From assembly GCA_025890175.1 (NCBI GenBank), contig JANPYM010000011.1, positions 1,902,299-1,966,298 on the forward strand: a stretch of DNA of 64,000 nt, written 5' to 3'. This document shows positions 48,731 through 61,131 of the stretch, piece after piece. The notes under the pieces are model-generated. The model ran no database searches. It was not told the DNA's origin and worked only from the letters and a program-made list of their open reading frames with translations. Both the position numbers and the translations under genes were made by a program. Origin of the DNA: Ciborinia camelliae (taxonomy: Eukaryota > Ascomycota > Leotiomycetes > Helotiales > Sclerotiniaceae). Position 1 is the stretch's first letter, and the number at the start of each line of letters is the position of its first letter.

Positions 48731-49784
48731 ATGGGTTTGCCGTAAGTCATCCGCCTTTCGCGAAGTTTAACGTATACTAATTCTAATAATCATAGGATGT
48801 TTTTCGAACCCTCGAAGGATAAGCCTGATTCGGAATCAAAATCAGCAGACAAAACTTCATCTCGCACACGATCTACCATTCGACGTCGCTATGCGTTTGG
48901 TAATGAATCTCGAGCTGCATACAATGCACGGCGAAGGCGCGCGTTTGGCCTAGATCTTTTCGATGAAGACTATTGTCGCAGAGTTCAAAATCTAGCTCGA
49001 CTCGGGAACGCGGGGCCTGCAGCTAGAATTGCGCCAGCAGCAACAACTGGAAATGCGATGAGAGGTGGTCAATCGCCAATTCTTAGGAATTCAACCTCTG
49101 GGCGCCGATCAATTAGAAGTATGGAGGCAAATAGACCATCGATCCCCGCTACAAGTACGGGGGCAGATGAACCACATATGCACCCTGTTCCGGAATCGAG
49201 AGATTATTCTAACCCTCGATTTGCATTTTCATTCCATAGGACAAGAAGGGTTGCTCGAATTATGGCGCTAACAAGCCCTCCACACCCACCATATTCTGAC
49301 CGTGATCCACGTATCATCTCTCGAATGTATGGTCTTCAAGAAGAGCGCCTCGGGGGAATATCCCCCTCTGGAATACTTCGCCTATCGAATCCAGCCATTT
49401 TTAATAGAGATATAAACCCCAATGTAAGCTCATTTCTTCAAGTATTGTCCCATTATGTTACCAAATGCTTTTCTACGTACCCTGCGTATGGTCGGCAAAA
49501 AGTATTTCTAATTGCTCTAATAGACTGCCTTAGCGGAACGTGTTGATGGAATGAGTTCGCAAGATTCCTATTCGCACAGCGATTACTTTCAACGCCCGGT
49601 AAGGGAGCGAGTGGCGACCGCGCGACAGAATATAGAAGATAGAAATGGCACAACGCCGCAGAATATAGAAGATAGAAATGGCACAACGCCGCAGAATATA
49701 GAAGATAGAAATGGCACAACGCCGCAGAATATAGAAGATAGAAATGGCACAACGCCGCCGCCGGGTGGTCAATCAGGATGGTAA
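48731..49784 (+). CDS. hypothetical basic protein with four C-terminal 11-residue repeats
   Basis: Three exons: 48731-48741, 48796-49423, 49524-49784; introns of 54 and 100 bp with GTAAGT and GTAAGC donors; 299 residues. It begins MGLPMFFEPSKDKPDS. Residues 20-60 are Arg-rich (RTRSTIRRRYAFG, then NARRRRAFGLD). The middle is Pro/Ser-rich. After the second intron, TALAERVDGMSSQDS leads into four identical repeats of QNIEDRNGTTP and a PPGGQSGW end. No signal peptide, membrane segment or known domain is visible. Without the second intron the frame would end earlier, at about 49546; the good donor and the in-frame continuation favour splicing. Probably a fast-evolving, lineage-restricted protein. 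Confidence 0.6.
49626..49757 (+). repeat. 33-bp coding tandem repeat, four copies
   Basis: Four consecutive, apparently identical 33-bp units, each encoding QNIEDRNGTTP; length divisible by three, so copy-number change keeps the frame. Confidence 0.95.
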
Positions 49785-50809
49785 TCTTTAAGGAATTTAA
49801 CTGGGTATATAGGTAGATGTTAAAAGCATGGAAGGAGTTTGATAATGTATATTAGGTACTAGGTGTAATAAATTGTATATATTGTATGTTATTACCAATG
49901 TACCTAGGTACAGATGATGGAATTGGGAAATCCATGAAGTCGATCAAAAAGAAATATCACCCAAAAAACAATCAAACAATTAACAATAGCTAGGTAATAA
50001 ATGGTGGTACCAAATAAATCAAAATCAATTGATTCTATTATACAATATCAATGTATCATCTACTCCTACTCCTACTCCTACTCTGTATTTTTGTCAAGTA
50101 CCTATCCATATACCTACTACTAATAAAGTATATATACCTCCTATCGACCTACCTTACCTATCAATACTCGTATCAATTCAATTGGTCTTTGATCTTCCCG
50201 ATTTCCGACCATCAGCTCAGCCTTACAGCACACTTTATTAGATGAATAATGCAGCTCGCCAGAGAGTTGCAACTTTACTTCACAGGATCCACGGATCCAC
50301 CCATGTAGCCGCTTGTTTGCCAATTTTGTTAACAGCCAGCTCAAATACTAATTTCAACATCCATGGATCAATAGGTTCTCTTTTTTACTTCTCCATAACT
50401 CATAATCCATACTTTCTACTACAACTTTTTTTTTGTAATGACTTTACAAACATTCATACAAAGATACTTCAACAACAGAGAGAGAATGTTTATCCACAAA
50501 CATCAGATCCCAAATCCAACATAATACCATACAAATAGTGAATTGTTCATCCCCACTCTCCCGTGTTATCTGCTGTGAGGTGAGGTGAGGTGAGGGCTAG
50601 GATCCACCGATATCGACAACCTTAATACCTTTGATATAATCCTATAACCCCGCCAAATAACCAAATAATCGTTGTGAAACAGGAACCTAGTCCACAAAAA
50701 CACGAAAAGCTGATGCTTCAATGAGATCCTTCATCTGCCAGAGAAATATACCCTCAACAGCTCTTCTCTTTACTCTCTGAAACCCCGCCCGGGTCATCGC
50801 ACACCAACC
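49785..50809. other. intergenic, promoter region of the SepH-like gene
   Basis: About 1 kb, AT-rich, with CTACT and GAGGT short repeats (about 50057-50080 and 50574-50596). No gene seen. Confidence 0.5.
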
Positions 50810-53800
50810 ATGGTCTCTTATCCGCCCTCCTCAGCCGACCGGCAAAGCAGTTCAAGATCGGCGGGCGTAAATGGGAGTGCAAAGTCAGATAGGACTCCAG
50901 GGACACCGCGAAGGGAAAGGAAGGAAAAGGCTGTGCAGGATCCGGGCCTCAAAGACTACGTATATACCCGAGGCTTTCAGAAGAGGGAATACACATACTT
51001 ATGATTGTTCAGCGCCTAGGAGAATGTCTCGGGAAGGGAGCTTTTGGATCAGTCTACAAGGCGTTCAATTGGGGCACAGGGGAGGCTGTGGCTGTGAAGC
51101 AAATTAAGCTGGGAGACCTTCCGAAGAGCGAATTGCGGATGATTGAGGTAGATATGTGCGTTGAGATAGGGTGGACCATGGACTAATGTTATTTGCAGGC
51201 AGAAATAGACCTTCTCAAAAATTTGAATGTGGGTTTGCATTGGAGAGGGGAGGAGGTGGGTTGTTTGAACTGACATTTCTTAGCATGATAATATTGTCAA
51301 ATATCTTGGTTTTGTTAAGTCTTCGGACTGCTTGAACATAATTCTGGAGTAAGACATCTTGTGTTTCTGTTTCTATACCACATTTCACTGACCATGACCT
51401 AAGGTATTGCGAAAATGGTTCATTACACTCGATATGCAAAAGTTATGGAAAATTCCCCGAAAACCTGGTTGGCGTTTACATGGGACAAATTCTTCTAGGT
51501 CTCCAATATCTTCACGATCAGGGTGTTATTCACAGGGACATAAAGGGCGCGAACATTCTTACAACTAAAGATGGGAAGGTCAAGCTTGCGGATTTTGGTG
51601 TGTCTACCAGCACTCTTGCTGGAGCAGACAAGGAAGCACAAGTTGTGGGGACCCCATACTGGATGGCTCCTGAAATTATACAACTTTCTGGTGCAACTCC
51701 CGCATCTGATATTTGGAGTCTGGGTTGCACAGTAATTGAGTTGCTTGAGGGTAAGCCACCGTATCACAAACTGGCCCCTATGCCTGCCTTGTTTGCTATT
51801 GTCAATGATGACCATCCTCCTTTGCCTGAAGGAGTATCGCCAGTAAGTCGGCATTGACATTTCCTTAAGGCGATCAAAACTGAACATTTTGCAGGCGGCT
51901 CGAGATTTCCTCATTCAATGTTTCCAAAAAGATCCAAATCTAAGGGTTTCTGCTCGAAAATTGTTGAAACATGCTTGGATTGTGGGCTCACGAAGGACTG
52001 ATGCTCCTGTTGCAAAGCCTCCGACGAATTACAATGAAGCGGTCGAAGAGGTAAAGCAGTGGAATGAGGCTCTTAAATCGCCGACAGGTGCCGGTTCATT
52101 TCGTACTTCCACGAGGTCGCAGCAGCTTGGTAGCCCCTTGCCAGCTCGTCGAGACCCTCCTCTGAGAAACATTCATAATGATTCGCAAAACAACAGCATC
52201 ATCACACCTCCCAAAGGTCCCCTCTCGTTGGTGAAAGCGAAAAGGTTGGCAAGTTCTTTTAGATCTCCAGAAACTGCAGGTAAGCGAGTCCCACTAGGAA
52301 ATTTCAAAAGTTCCTTGTGGAAACTGACTGTTGAAGCGGATGATAATTGGGATGATGACTTCGCTTCTTCTATATCTCCTAGTGCACTTCAACTTCCACA
52401 TTTGAAGCCTCATGATAATTTTGGAGGTCTACTTTCCGCTGATCGCCTCAAGTCATTCGCATCATTTGAGTTCGCAAATGATGAGTCTGATAACTGGGAT
52501 AGTAATTTTGAGGGTGATCTTGTAACAATCAAGGGCCCCAACACTCATGTTGACACGGACGGCCATGAATTGGAAACCATTCGACCTTACAGAATCAAAG
52601 CTCCCGCTAATATTGACCTTGAAGAAGACATATCTCCTAGAAGTTATTCGACAAAACCGTCTATCCCTCCCCCCAGACCGAAGTCTCCAGTCAAAGCTCG
52701 GGCTGAAGGAAAATTTGCGTTGCCCTTGAGGCCAGCAATAATGTATCGCGAGAATACCATAGAAGATTATTCAGACCTATTCGTTGACGATGATAATGTT
52801 TTTGACAAAAGATTGGATATAATCAAAGTCGGTAGTCCCAATAAGAAGCTTCTTATGCATTACTGATTCTGGGTGGCTTTAGGATGATGCTCTTTCTCCG
52901 AAACTCTTTCACCCTTCTGACCTGACAAGTATTCCGCGTTCTGGACAGTCTCCTACTACAAATGGAGGCAGTAGTTTGCGAAGAAAAACAACGCCCAATT
53001 CCCATGAAAATCCGTCTATGCACCGGACAAGCTCGTCAGTTGAGATACAAAAATATGCGGAAAATGAGGATGATGAAGATTTTTCAGATATCTTTGATCC
53101 ACGAGGAGCTGTTGTTCCGAGAGTTGAGAGCGATAAGGGTTCAGAAGAAGCATTGATGATTAACTCGAAACTCTCGAATAACTCATGGCTTGGTGATGAG
53201 GATGATGAAGATGACCCTTTTGCCTCGTTGGAGCAAGGTTTCGATGAGATGGACTTGCAAGCCAACATTGCCAGAGATAAACATGCTCGGCTGTGCGCAT
53301 CGGTAGAAGGATTAGTGAGCTCACTGAAGGCAACCCAGGCTGAGGACGTATTATCTGAATTGTCAGAACAGCTGGTATGCTTCAATCCAATCATGGAAAT
53401 TTTCTGTACTAATTGGCGATCCAGCTTGATATTTTGTACGAGTCCGAAGATGCAAAGGGCCTCATCATCAGTGCTCATGGAATGCTTCCAATTCTGGAGA
53501 TACTGGAACCTTGTACTTTGAAGAGTCGTCAAAGTATGATATTGCGACTATTGAAGGTGGTTAACGCTATCATTTCGAATGATGTGGAGATTCAAGAAAA
53601 CTTGTGCTTTGTTGGGGGAATTCCTATCATTACCAAGTTTGCTGCTAGGCAATACTCGAATGAGATACGTCTTGAAGCTGCTGCTTTTGTAAGACAAATG
53701 TATCAGACCTCTACATTGACACTCCAAATGTTTGTCAGTGCTGGTGGATTGAATGTTCTTGTCGAGTTTCTCGATGAGGATTATGATGATGCTAGGGATC

Positions 53801-55605
53801 TGGTTCTCATTGGTGTCAATGGTATTTGGAATGTGTTTGAGCTTCAGGTATGCCAAGATATGTAACACTCAAGTTATTGTACTAACAGTCAGTCAGGGAC
53901 CAACTCCAAAGAACGACTTCTGTCGTATTTTTTCGAGAAGTAAGATTTTGTCCCCATTAGCACTCGTCTTAGATCGTGTGTTAGATGAAGATGATGAACT
54001 GTCTGAACTCATTGAGGGTCGCATTGTCAATATATTCTATCTTTTCTCGCAAGCAGAAAACTATGTCAAGGAGGTCGTGGCTGATCATGTAGTACTCAAA
54101 CGTAAGTTATCTTGATGCTTTGATTTATGATCATTCTAACACTATTCCAGGGGTTCTTAAAGATCTGAGACGTATGACACCGGTGCATCAGATCACCATG
54201 CTCAAGTTCATCAAGAATCTATCCATGTTATCAACAACCCTTGAATCGTTACATGCCGCGAACGCCATTGAATTGTTGATCGATTTACTGAGCTCAAGCA
54301 TGAAGCGCACGCCGGATCACTTCCGCGAAATCTCCAATCAAGTTTTGAATACCATGTATAACTTATGTCGACTGAGTAAAGAGCGACAAGAGGACGCAGC
54401 TTTCAACGGTATAATACCATTACTTCAACGAATCATGAAGACTAAACGCCCACCGAAGGAGTTTGCTCTTCCTATATTATGCGATATGGCACATTCTGGA
54501 AAAGTCGGACGTAAATATCTTTGGCAGAACAAGGGCTTACAGTTTTACGTTTCGTTACTGGAAGATCAATATTGGCAGGTCACTGCTTTAGATGCTATAT
54601 TCATTTGGTAAGTTTAGCAACCTGTGGGTAATAATGGCATTTACTGATTGGTACAGGCTTCAAGAAGAGACCGCCAGGGTTGAAAAAACTTTACTGGAAG
54701 GTAATTTCACCGCCATGATAGTGCAATGTTTCACTGCACCTAAGGCGAATGCCTTTGACTATAATTTACTGGAGCCTTTACAAAAGCTTCTGAGATTGAG
54801 TTCGCCTATAGCCGGTTCTCTTGCTCGAACTGATCTTTTCACTGGTATCTTGCAGAAACTCAACCACAAAAAGGCTGTTGTGAGACTGAACTTGCTACGT
54901 ATTGTTCGTAGCATATGCGATGCTAGTGGCGACGAAGCAGAAAGTATCAGGCATCATGCCTTATTCGAAGTGATTCAACATCTTGCTGAAAATGACAGTG
55001 CTGTTCTGGTAAGGAATATGGCAAGCGAATTGGTCAAGTTCAATCTGGAGAAAGCCTCGGAGAATGGAAGTGGTTCGAGGTCTCGGTTGACTTCGAGACG
55101 TGGAAGTTCTTTTACACCACCTTCACTTCAACATAGTGTATCGATTCCTTTGACACCGACTCAAACTAGTCGAATCTCACAATCATCACCATTCATTGAT
55201 GGAAGTGTTACACCTCATAGACGCTCGGCTATTACATCGGCAGCCTCCAGCAGCACCGAATCCATTCATTATCGACCCAGAACTACGGAAGGGACAACCC
55301 CCATAATGCGAAAATCGAGCGGCGACTTAACAACGAATGGGGCGCCAGTCAGCAAAAGTCGATTACCTCGAACTTCACTACTTCGTTCATCGCGATCATC
55401 GATAGCGTCACCGCAGCTCAGAGATGATCCGTCGCCGCATCCGAGGAGGGAAAATAGGGAAAATGGAGTTAGGATAAGAGAAAGAGAGCGAGAGAGAGAG
55501 CCAATAAGACCTACGACTTCAGGTGCAGCTGGGGGGCCGGAACATAAGTTGAATTCAAGGAGGAGAACAACGAGACCGCCTAGTGGTGATATCAAATGGT
55601 CATGA
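50810..55605 (+). CDS. sepH: septation initiation kinase, SepH/Cdc7/Cdc15 type (STE-family)
   Basis: Eleven exons: 50810-50959, 51013-51147, 51199-51228, 51284-51348, 51404-51842, 51895-52827, 52883-53374, 53425-53847, 53897-54101, 54151-54607, 54657-55605; 1425 residues. After a Ser-rich leader, the kinase domain runs from about 50 to 300: glycine loop GKGAFGSVY (57-65), Lys 79 in VAVKQIK, HRD (170-172), DFG (190-192), APE (215-217). Then come acidic [12 protein letters not shown] and DNWDSNF-type segments, an armadillo-like helical region (about 750-1200) and a Ser/Arg-rich basic tail. SepH-type kinases act at the spindle pole body to trigger septum formation. The start ATG has a favourable context (ACCATGG). 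Intron 6 has an unusual donor, GTCGGT, chosen because it alone keeps the frame. Confidence 0.93.
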
Positions 55606-55914
55606 TGTGATTATGATTGTAAGAAATGAATACTTATGATATGAAGAACCATGGATTGGAAAGGAAAAAGGCCTGGCTGGACGGATTCATGAATGGATAT
55701 GGATACTATTATGGCTGCTGGGATGGACAGGGAACGGAATTAATTGCATTTTCTTCGGAGTAAATGGAGGACTGGGCTGAGGAGCTCTAGAAAAGGGTCC
55801 GTCTGTCTGTCTGTCGGTCGGTCGGTTCTATTGTTTTCGTAGGAATTTGATAGTGTTTGCATAATTTGCGAGGAGTTCCTGGGGAACATTGAAGGGATGG
55901 GGATGGGGATGGGT

Positions 55915-55975
55915 TGATATTGATATTGTCATTGATGTTGATATTGATATTGATATTGATATTGATATTGATATG
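55915..55975. repeat. (TGATAT)n microsatellite
   Basis: About nine TGATAT units with one variant. Confidence 0.9.
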
Positions 55976-56051
55976 TAACGATTACAATCCATGGATGATG
56001 AAGTCGTCTTTTTTTCTTTTTCTTATTTTATTACCTCGGTATGCTGGAATT

Positions 56052-56205
56052 GAGATGAGTTGAGTTGAGTTGAGTTGAGTTGAGTTGAGTTGAGTTGAGT
56101 TGAGTTGAGTTGAGTTGAGTTGAGTTGAGTTGAGTTGAGTTGAGTTGAGTTGAGTTGAGTTGAGTTGAGTTGAGTTGAGTTGAGTTGAGTTGAGTTGAGA
56201 TGAGA
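56052..56205. repeat. (TTGAG)n pentanucleotide array
   Basis: About 29 nearly perfect TTGAG units with two TGAGA variants at the ends; on the minus strand it translates as an STQLN pentapeptide repeat. Confidence 0.95.
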
Positions 56206-56507
56206 TGAATAGGGAGAGAAAATAAAAATGAGATACGGGATACGGGATACAGGATGCTGAATACCTAGGCATGCTGGTGAATGGATGAATAAATAAATGA
56301 ATGAATGAATAAATAAACAAATACAGGGGAAATTCATTGTACCGTGTTGTATTGTATTGTATTGTGTTGTGCTGTGCTGATTTATTGGTTGGTTGGTTGG
56401 TTGGAATTTTATATGATTGTGTGATTGTGTATTGAGTGATTGAGTGTTGAGTGTTGAGTGATTGGATGCGTACATATTATTGTTGTTGTAAGTGGCACTT
56501 GCAGTTT

Positions 56508-56602
56508 TGTAGGGAGGGAGAGGGAGAGGGAGAGGGAGAGGGAGGGAGAGAAGGGAGAGAAGGGAAGAGGGAGGGAGAGAAGGGAGAGAAGGGAAGAGGG
56601 AG
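56508..56602. repeat. GGGAGA polypurine tract
   Basis: About 95 bp of almost pure G and A in GGGAGA, GGGAGAGAA and GGGAAGA units. Confidence 0.9.
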
Positions 56603-56658
56603 GGAGAGGGGGAAAAATGGATATTTTTAGCTGCAGGTTGGTTATCTATTTATTTATA

Positions 56659-57148
56659 CAGTACTAGACAATGAAAAAAAGCCGAAATGTACAAACACAT
56701 TAAAAAAAGCGATTTTTCAACCCTTTCAATCAAATACAATTATTTAATTATATAATTGATTTTTTTGAAATTTTATATACTTATAATTATTTATATTATA
56801 ATCAATTAAAAATTAACAAAATATTTTTAATAATTTTCTTTAGCTTGAATTCGTTGATTGAAATCGATTAATTTTAAAAGTATAGATTTTTAATATTTTT
56901 GTTAGCGATTTTTCAAATTTTTTCAAATTTTCAAAATTTTTAATTTTAATTTTAATTATCAAGATCAATTAAATTTTTAAAAATAAAATGTTTTATTTTT
57001 ATTTAATTTAATATAAAAATGAATATATATTTGAATTTTTAAATCGATTTATCAAAGCATTATATAAATATTTGAAAGTGAAAAGGTTGAAAAATGACGA
57101 TTTTTGGTGTGTTTTTGTGTTTAGGCTCTTTTTCATTGTGGGTCACTG
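56659..57148. mobile_element. 490-bp MITE with long terminal inverted repeats, TA flanks
   Basis: The left end begins CAGTACTAGACAATGAAAAA and the right end, on the minus strand, begins CAGTGACCCACAATGAAAAA. The similarity continues through AGCC, an ACAAACACA stretch and TTTTTCAACC over about 75 bp. TA dinucleotides flank both ends (56657-56658 and 57149-57150). The centre is AT-rich and non-coding. This is a non-autonomous Tc1/mariner-like element by structure. It is unrelated in end sequence to the larger element at 42-45 kb. Confidence 0.82.
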
Positions 57149-59521
57149 TATACCGATATATTTATATATATATTTCAGATACCTGTAGATGTTATTGTAC
57201 AAGGTATATATGTAAGTAATGTAGGTGATATTGCTAGGTGATACTACTAGGTGATACTGATAGGCAGTAGCTCGGCTAATGTATTAAATACCTATATTGG
57301 AGGCGGGGCGGGGAGGAGCGGGTTTTCGGGAGTGTGTTGTGCTGAGCTGAGTTGTAGGGAATGGAGATTGGTGGTTAGGTGGGTAGGTGGGTTATATCCT
57401 TACTGCGAGGAGAGGGGAGGAGTGAAGGGGAGTGGAGTGGAGGGGAGGGAATCAAGAAATGATGAAGGGTGTAGGTTAGATAGGTATATACTGGAAAGTC
57501 TAAAGTCTAAATCTAATGCGTTAAATATCTGAGGTTTTTAGATAATAGATTGTGGGTTTGTTGATACTAACTAGCTGGAGGTATAAAGGTATGTAGGTAT
57601 GTAGGTATGTAGGTATGTAGGTATGTAGGTATGTAGGTATGTAGGTATGTAGGTATGTAGGTATGTAGGTATGTAGGTATGTAGGTATGTAGGTATGTAG
57701 GTATGTAGGTATATATGTAGGTATATAAAGAGAGTATTTTCAATCCCTTGCGAATTGGGAATCGGTTTAAGTATTTTATTGGTAATTGTAAAATCCTGGT
57801 AACCACCGAATGTAAATAGCATCTTCGATAATACTTCATATCGTATCCGAGTTGCAAGTTATCACAATCTCGGGTATTGAAGGGCTTCTAACATGACTTG
57901 TGAGTGCTTCCATACAATTGTCAACAAAAGCTTCGAAGCCGCGAATCTTGAATATCCCCTTTCTCTTCATACCTCAGGTACAATTGGTGAACTGTGTTTT
58001 AGAACCAGTCATTTATACATTTGATTATTCGTCATCACATGTTAGAATGTCCTTATTAGCTCCGCCAGACGGGTACGAGTTAATGAAGAGGATTTACTAA
58101 AACATGCGGGTTTCCATGCTTCTTCTGCTGTTTCATGTAAGGTTTTATAAAAGCTTCATCGGGAAATTGACATAATGGGTATCCAGCGCATTGGGGCACC
58201 AAAGAGATGACTATACCATTCTACCGCCTGTTTGTTTGGATAATGATCAAGGACTTCATCATCAACCTCGAGGTATCCTGTCATCAGAGATACCCAGGAC
58301 CTCCCTGTCTGATTTGTCTCAAGTGGATGTGATGTTTTCCGCGGAACAAAGAACATATGATGATCAAGAAGGACCTCGAGGTAAGGAGGATGGCAGATCG
58401 TAAGAGGTTCGCTGGGTGGTATTTATGAATAGGTTGGTCCGCTATTGGTATTGCCTGTTTACCCCAATGCAGGCCGACCTTCTAATTCCGATAGGATTAT
58501 TGCCATTTAGGTCTTTCTTGCTATAAATCTATTAACTTATTAGTAGATATTTACTATGTGAAACCTCTGCCAATAGGTAGGGAATTCTCCAGGAATATAT
58601 TTGACGTATTAATAAGATATTCTTCTTAAGCCAATAAGAGACAGTGTTTTACCATCGCCGGTATTCAAATTTTGATTATCTCATTGGCTAATGATGTAGC
58701 CCGCTTTTTACTAAGACTATATATAGCACGTGCCAGGAGCTTTGACCGGCGGACCGTACCGCTGTAAATATATCTGTGGCTTCTTAGCTACTTCTCAGCC
58801 ACTTTCCAGCCATTGAATAGAACTAGTACTATCTTTTCTATAATGTCAATGAGTATTTTAGAACAGGACTGTTAAGATTGTTATAATGTGAAAGATGTAG
58901 AATTAGTTAAGTGGCAAAAGCTATTATCATAGCTTTTGCTGATTAATCCCTTAATAATAGGGATTACTAATCTAACTAATCTAATTATATAAAAGGAGGG
59001 TTATATAAAGGAGTAACAAGAACTAATCGATATTGATTTAAGTTGATATCACTTATAATTTACATTAATGTTTAATAGAAATGTAAGTTCGAATTCAGAG
59101 AGTTGTTGGTATAACAGAGTAAGGAGATAGCTCTATTCTTTTTAGTTTACAATCGTATATAATAGAAGACTTATAATAATGAAATGAATATCTACTAAGG
59201 GCAGGGTTAAAACAAGCGAGAAATGAGTTTTAGCTAAGATATTTTTCAACTGAAAACGAATTGAAAATTTCTAATTGTTGGTATCACCATGGGTGGGGAA
59301 GACGGATTATACTATAGTATCGTATATGTTATTCAGCTTGCTTTCTAAACTATACTATACTACAGATTCGAAGACTCCGGTCTGCGATAAATAGGTATAT
59401 TTGGAAATGTGATATTATCACGTGGGTGCCGGCTTCTGTTATTTCTCGTTTATCTTCCTGCTTTCCCCTATTCTTTATGTCATGGATTATTCTGATCGTA
59501 ATATAGCACATATCTGGCCTC
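57149..59521. other. gene-free region with decayed sequence
   Basis: 2.4 kb. An octamer array lies at about 57583-57719. 57900-58430 holds short frames on both strands that might be gene remnants. 58500-59340 is AT-rich without frames. Confidence 0.5.
57583..57719. repeat. (GGTATGTA)n octamer array
   Basis: About 17 units of GGTATGTA with slight variation at the right end. Confidence 0.95.
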
Positions 59522-60245
59522 GAACTTGGGTACAATTTATTGCCGTCCAAAAGATGGTATCTCATGGTAGATGATGATGCATATATTTTGAATGCTTCTC
59601 TGAAGGCTATCCTTGGACACCTCGATCCATCGCTCAGTTATTATATTGGAAATGCAGTCGGCGATTACAAAGGTCGGTTTGCACATGAAGGTTCAGGTGT
59701 GATATTGTCACGAGCAGCCATGGATCGAATCTTCCTTCAGAATCCTAGAATGGTCGCGAAAGCCCATCTGGAGTCGCTCGACGCTCGCTGGGGGACAAGC
59801 TTATCGCACGATGGCAATGAAATGTGGAATATATCTCGATGAAAGGTATAATCGTCACTTCAATGGAGAGGCCCCTGGAGTTACATGTATACAAAAAGAC
59901 CTGTTCTGTGTACCACTTATCTCATTTCACGCGATGTCCCCGTCTCAAATTTCGGACGTTGGGGTAACTTTCAATAATACCACGAAAGTCGTATCATAGA
60001 TCGACCTGTGGAATATATATGGAGTACCGACACTCGACAGCTTCCTTGCTGACCCTTTTAGATCTGATTGGGATCATGTTGGCAGGTTGGATGAAGCTAC
60101 TATGACCACTTATAATGCCAAGACGAAAGAAAATTGTCTCAAACTTTGTCATATTCATAGCTCGTGCTTGGCGTGGACTTGGGTGGCAGAAAGCACCATG
60201 GATAATCGTTGGACATCCTGCAAAGGTCAAATTCACTGGAGTTAA
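59522..60245 (+). pseudogene. broken glycosyltransferase family 31 (Fringe-like/DUF604) gene
   Basis: A frame from about 59525 to 59842 reads SKRWYLMVDDDAYILNAS, then YYIGNAVGDYKGRFAHEGSG and VILSRAAMDRIF: the DxD-type metal-binding core (VDDDAY) and acceptor-site block of GT31/Fringe-like enzymes. At about 59800 the sense moves to another frame (KCGIYLDERYNRHFNGEAPG), implying a small indel. Further right, a third segment reads TKENCLKLCHIHSSCLAWTW, like the Cys-rich PAN/apple-like end found on some fungal GT31 proteins, and stops at 60243. No N-terminal transmembrane exon was found upstream; that stretch is AT-rich. Intact relatives are Golgi-type glycosyltransferases. An intron could explain the first shift, but no good splice pair was seen. 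Confidence 0.6.
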
Positions 60246-61131
60246 TGTTCCACGAGCAATACGGCTGTCAAATAAGTGTCCCTCATGAATGTTCCTCATG
60301 GATATTTCGTCGATGTATCGACAAGAGTCCTCACTCTCTAGTGGTTATATTGAAGCCATGGCGAGCTTCAGGAACGCCGCAGAGACGAGGAAATAGTTTT
60401 GGGACCGTCAGATGACTCCCAAGATGTTCAAAAAGGCGCAGCAGGTGCGGTGAATTTGAGCAGTAGAAGTGCTGATCCATGGGGAATTTTATGATATTGA
60501 ACTATCCATATAGACAACACATTCACAAAGACCTGGAAATGTGACTTGGTGCTTAAAAGATGCACTCAAAGTATCCCTCTTTTTATCTCAACCAGTGTTC
60601 ACGGGACGAGAGGGATGTTTTCAATCCTTTCGGTCAGTTTACTAGTCTCCAAAATCATGTGATGGTACAAGTTGAAGTATCTGAGTTCATTTAGATACTC
60701 GGAGTCATATCGTCTTGGGATGAAGTATGTTGGTTACCACCGCGCCATATTTTTAACTGCGCCTCTTACATCAGCTCATGCAAATCCCAACGAAAATGCT
60801 TAAATAATTAAATATAATAAGGAATGATACGATCAAATGTGGGGCGACTGGTTGGTTATTTGTTCTATTGGTTACCCACTTCCATGCACTTTGCCACTTT
60901 CCTTTGCCCCCAACATGACTGTTGAGTTGGCTTATCACTCCACAAAACATATTGATTGAGAATGATGGATCTTTTTGCATAAGAACAGACAGTTCTGCCT
61001 TTACTCTACACTTCTTTTCCCCAAATCCTACCAACTGCAACTTGCGTAAGATATTGGTCATTTATCATTTGATTCAACAACAACACTCATCAACTCAATA
61101 CCTCATATTTCTCTTGCTCATCTGACTTGCA
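60246..61131. other. intergenic, promoter of the hydrolase gene
   Basis: About 0.9 kb with no gene. The part nearest the hydrolase start is C/T-rich with CAACA-type motifs, as in a fungal 5' UTR. Confidence 0.5.

Larger units (their letters stand above)
55606..56658. other. intergenic with several microsatellites
   Basis: 3' flank of the SepH-like gene. It holds the repeats listed next and no gene. Confidence 0.6.

Noticed and set aside
55982..56475. Minus-strand frames rich in STQLN
   Set aside because: Translation of the TTGAG pentanucleotide array.
57567..57857. Minus-strand frames with TYIPTYLH repeats
   Set aside because: Translation of the GGTATGTA octamer array.
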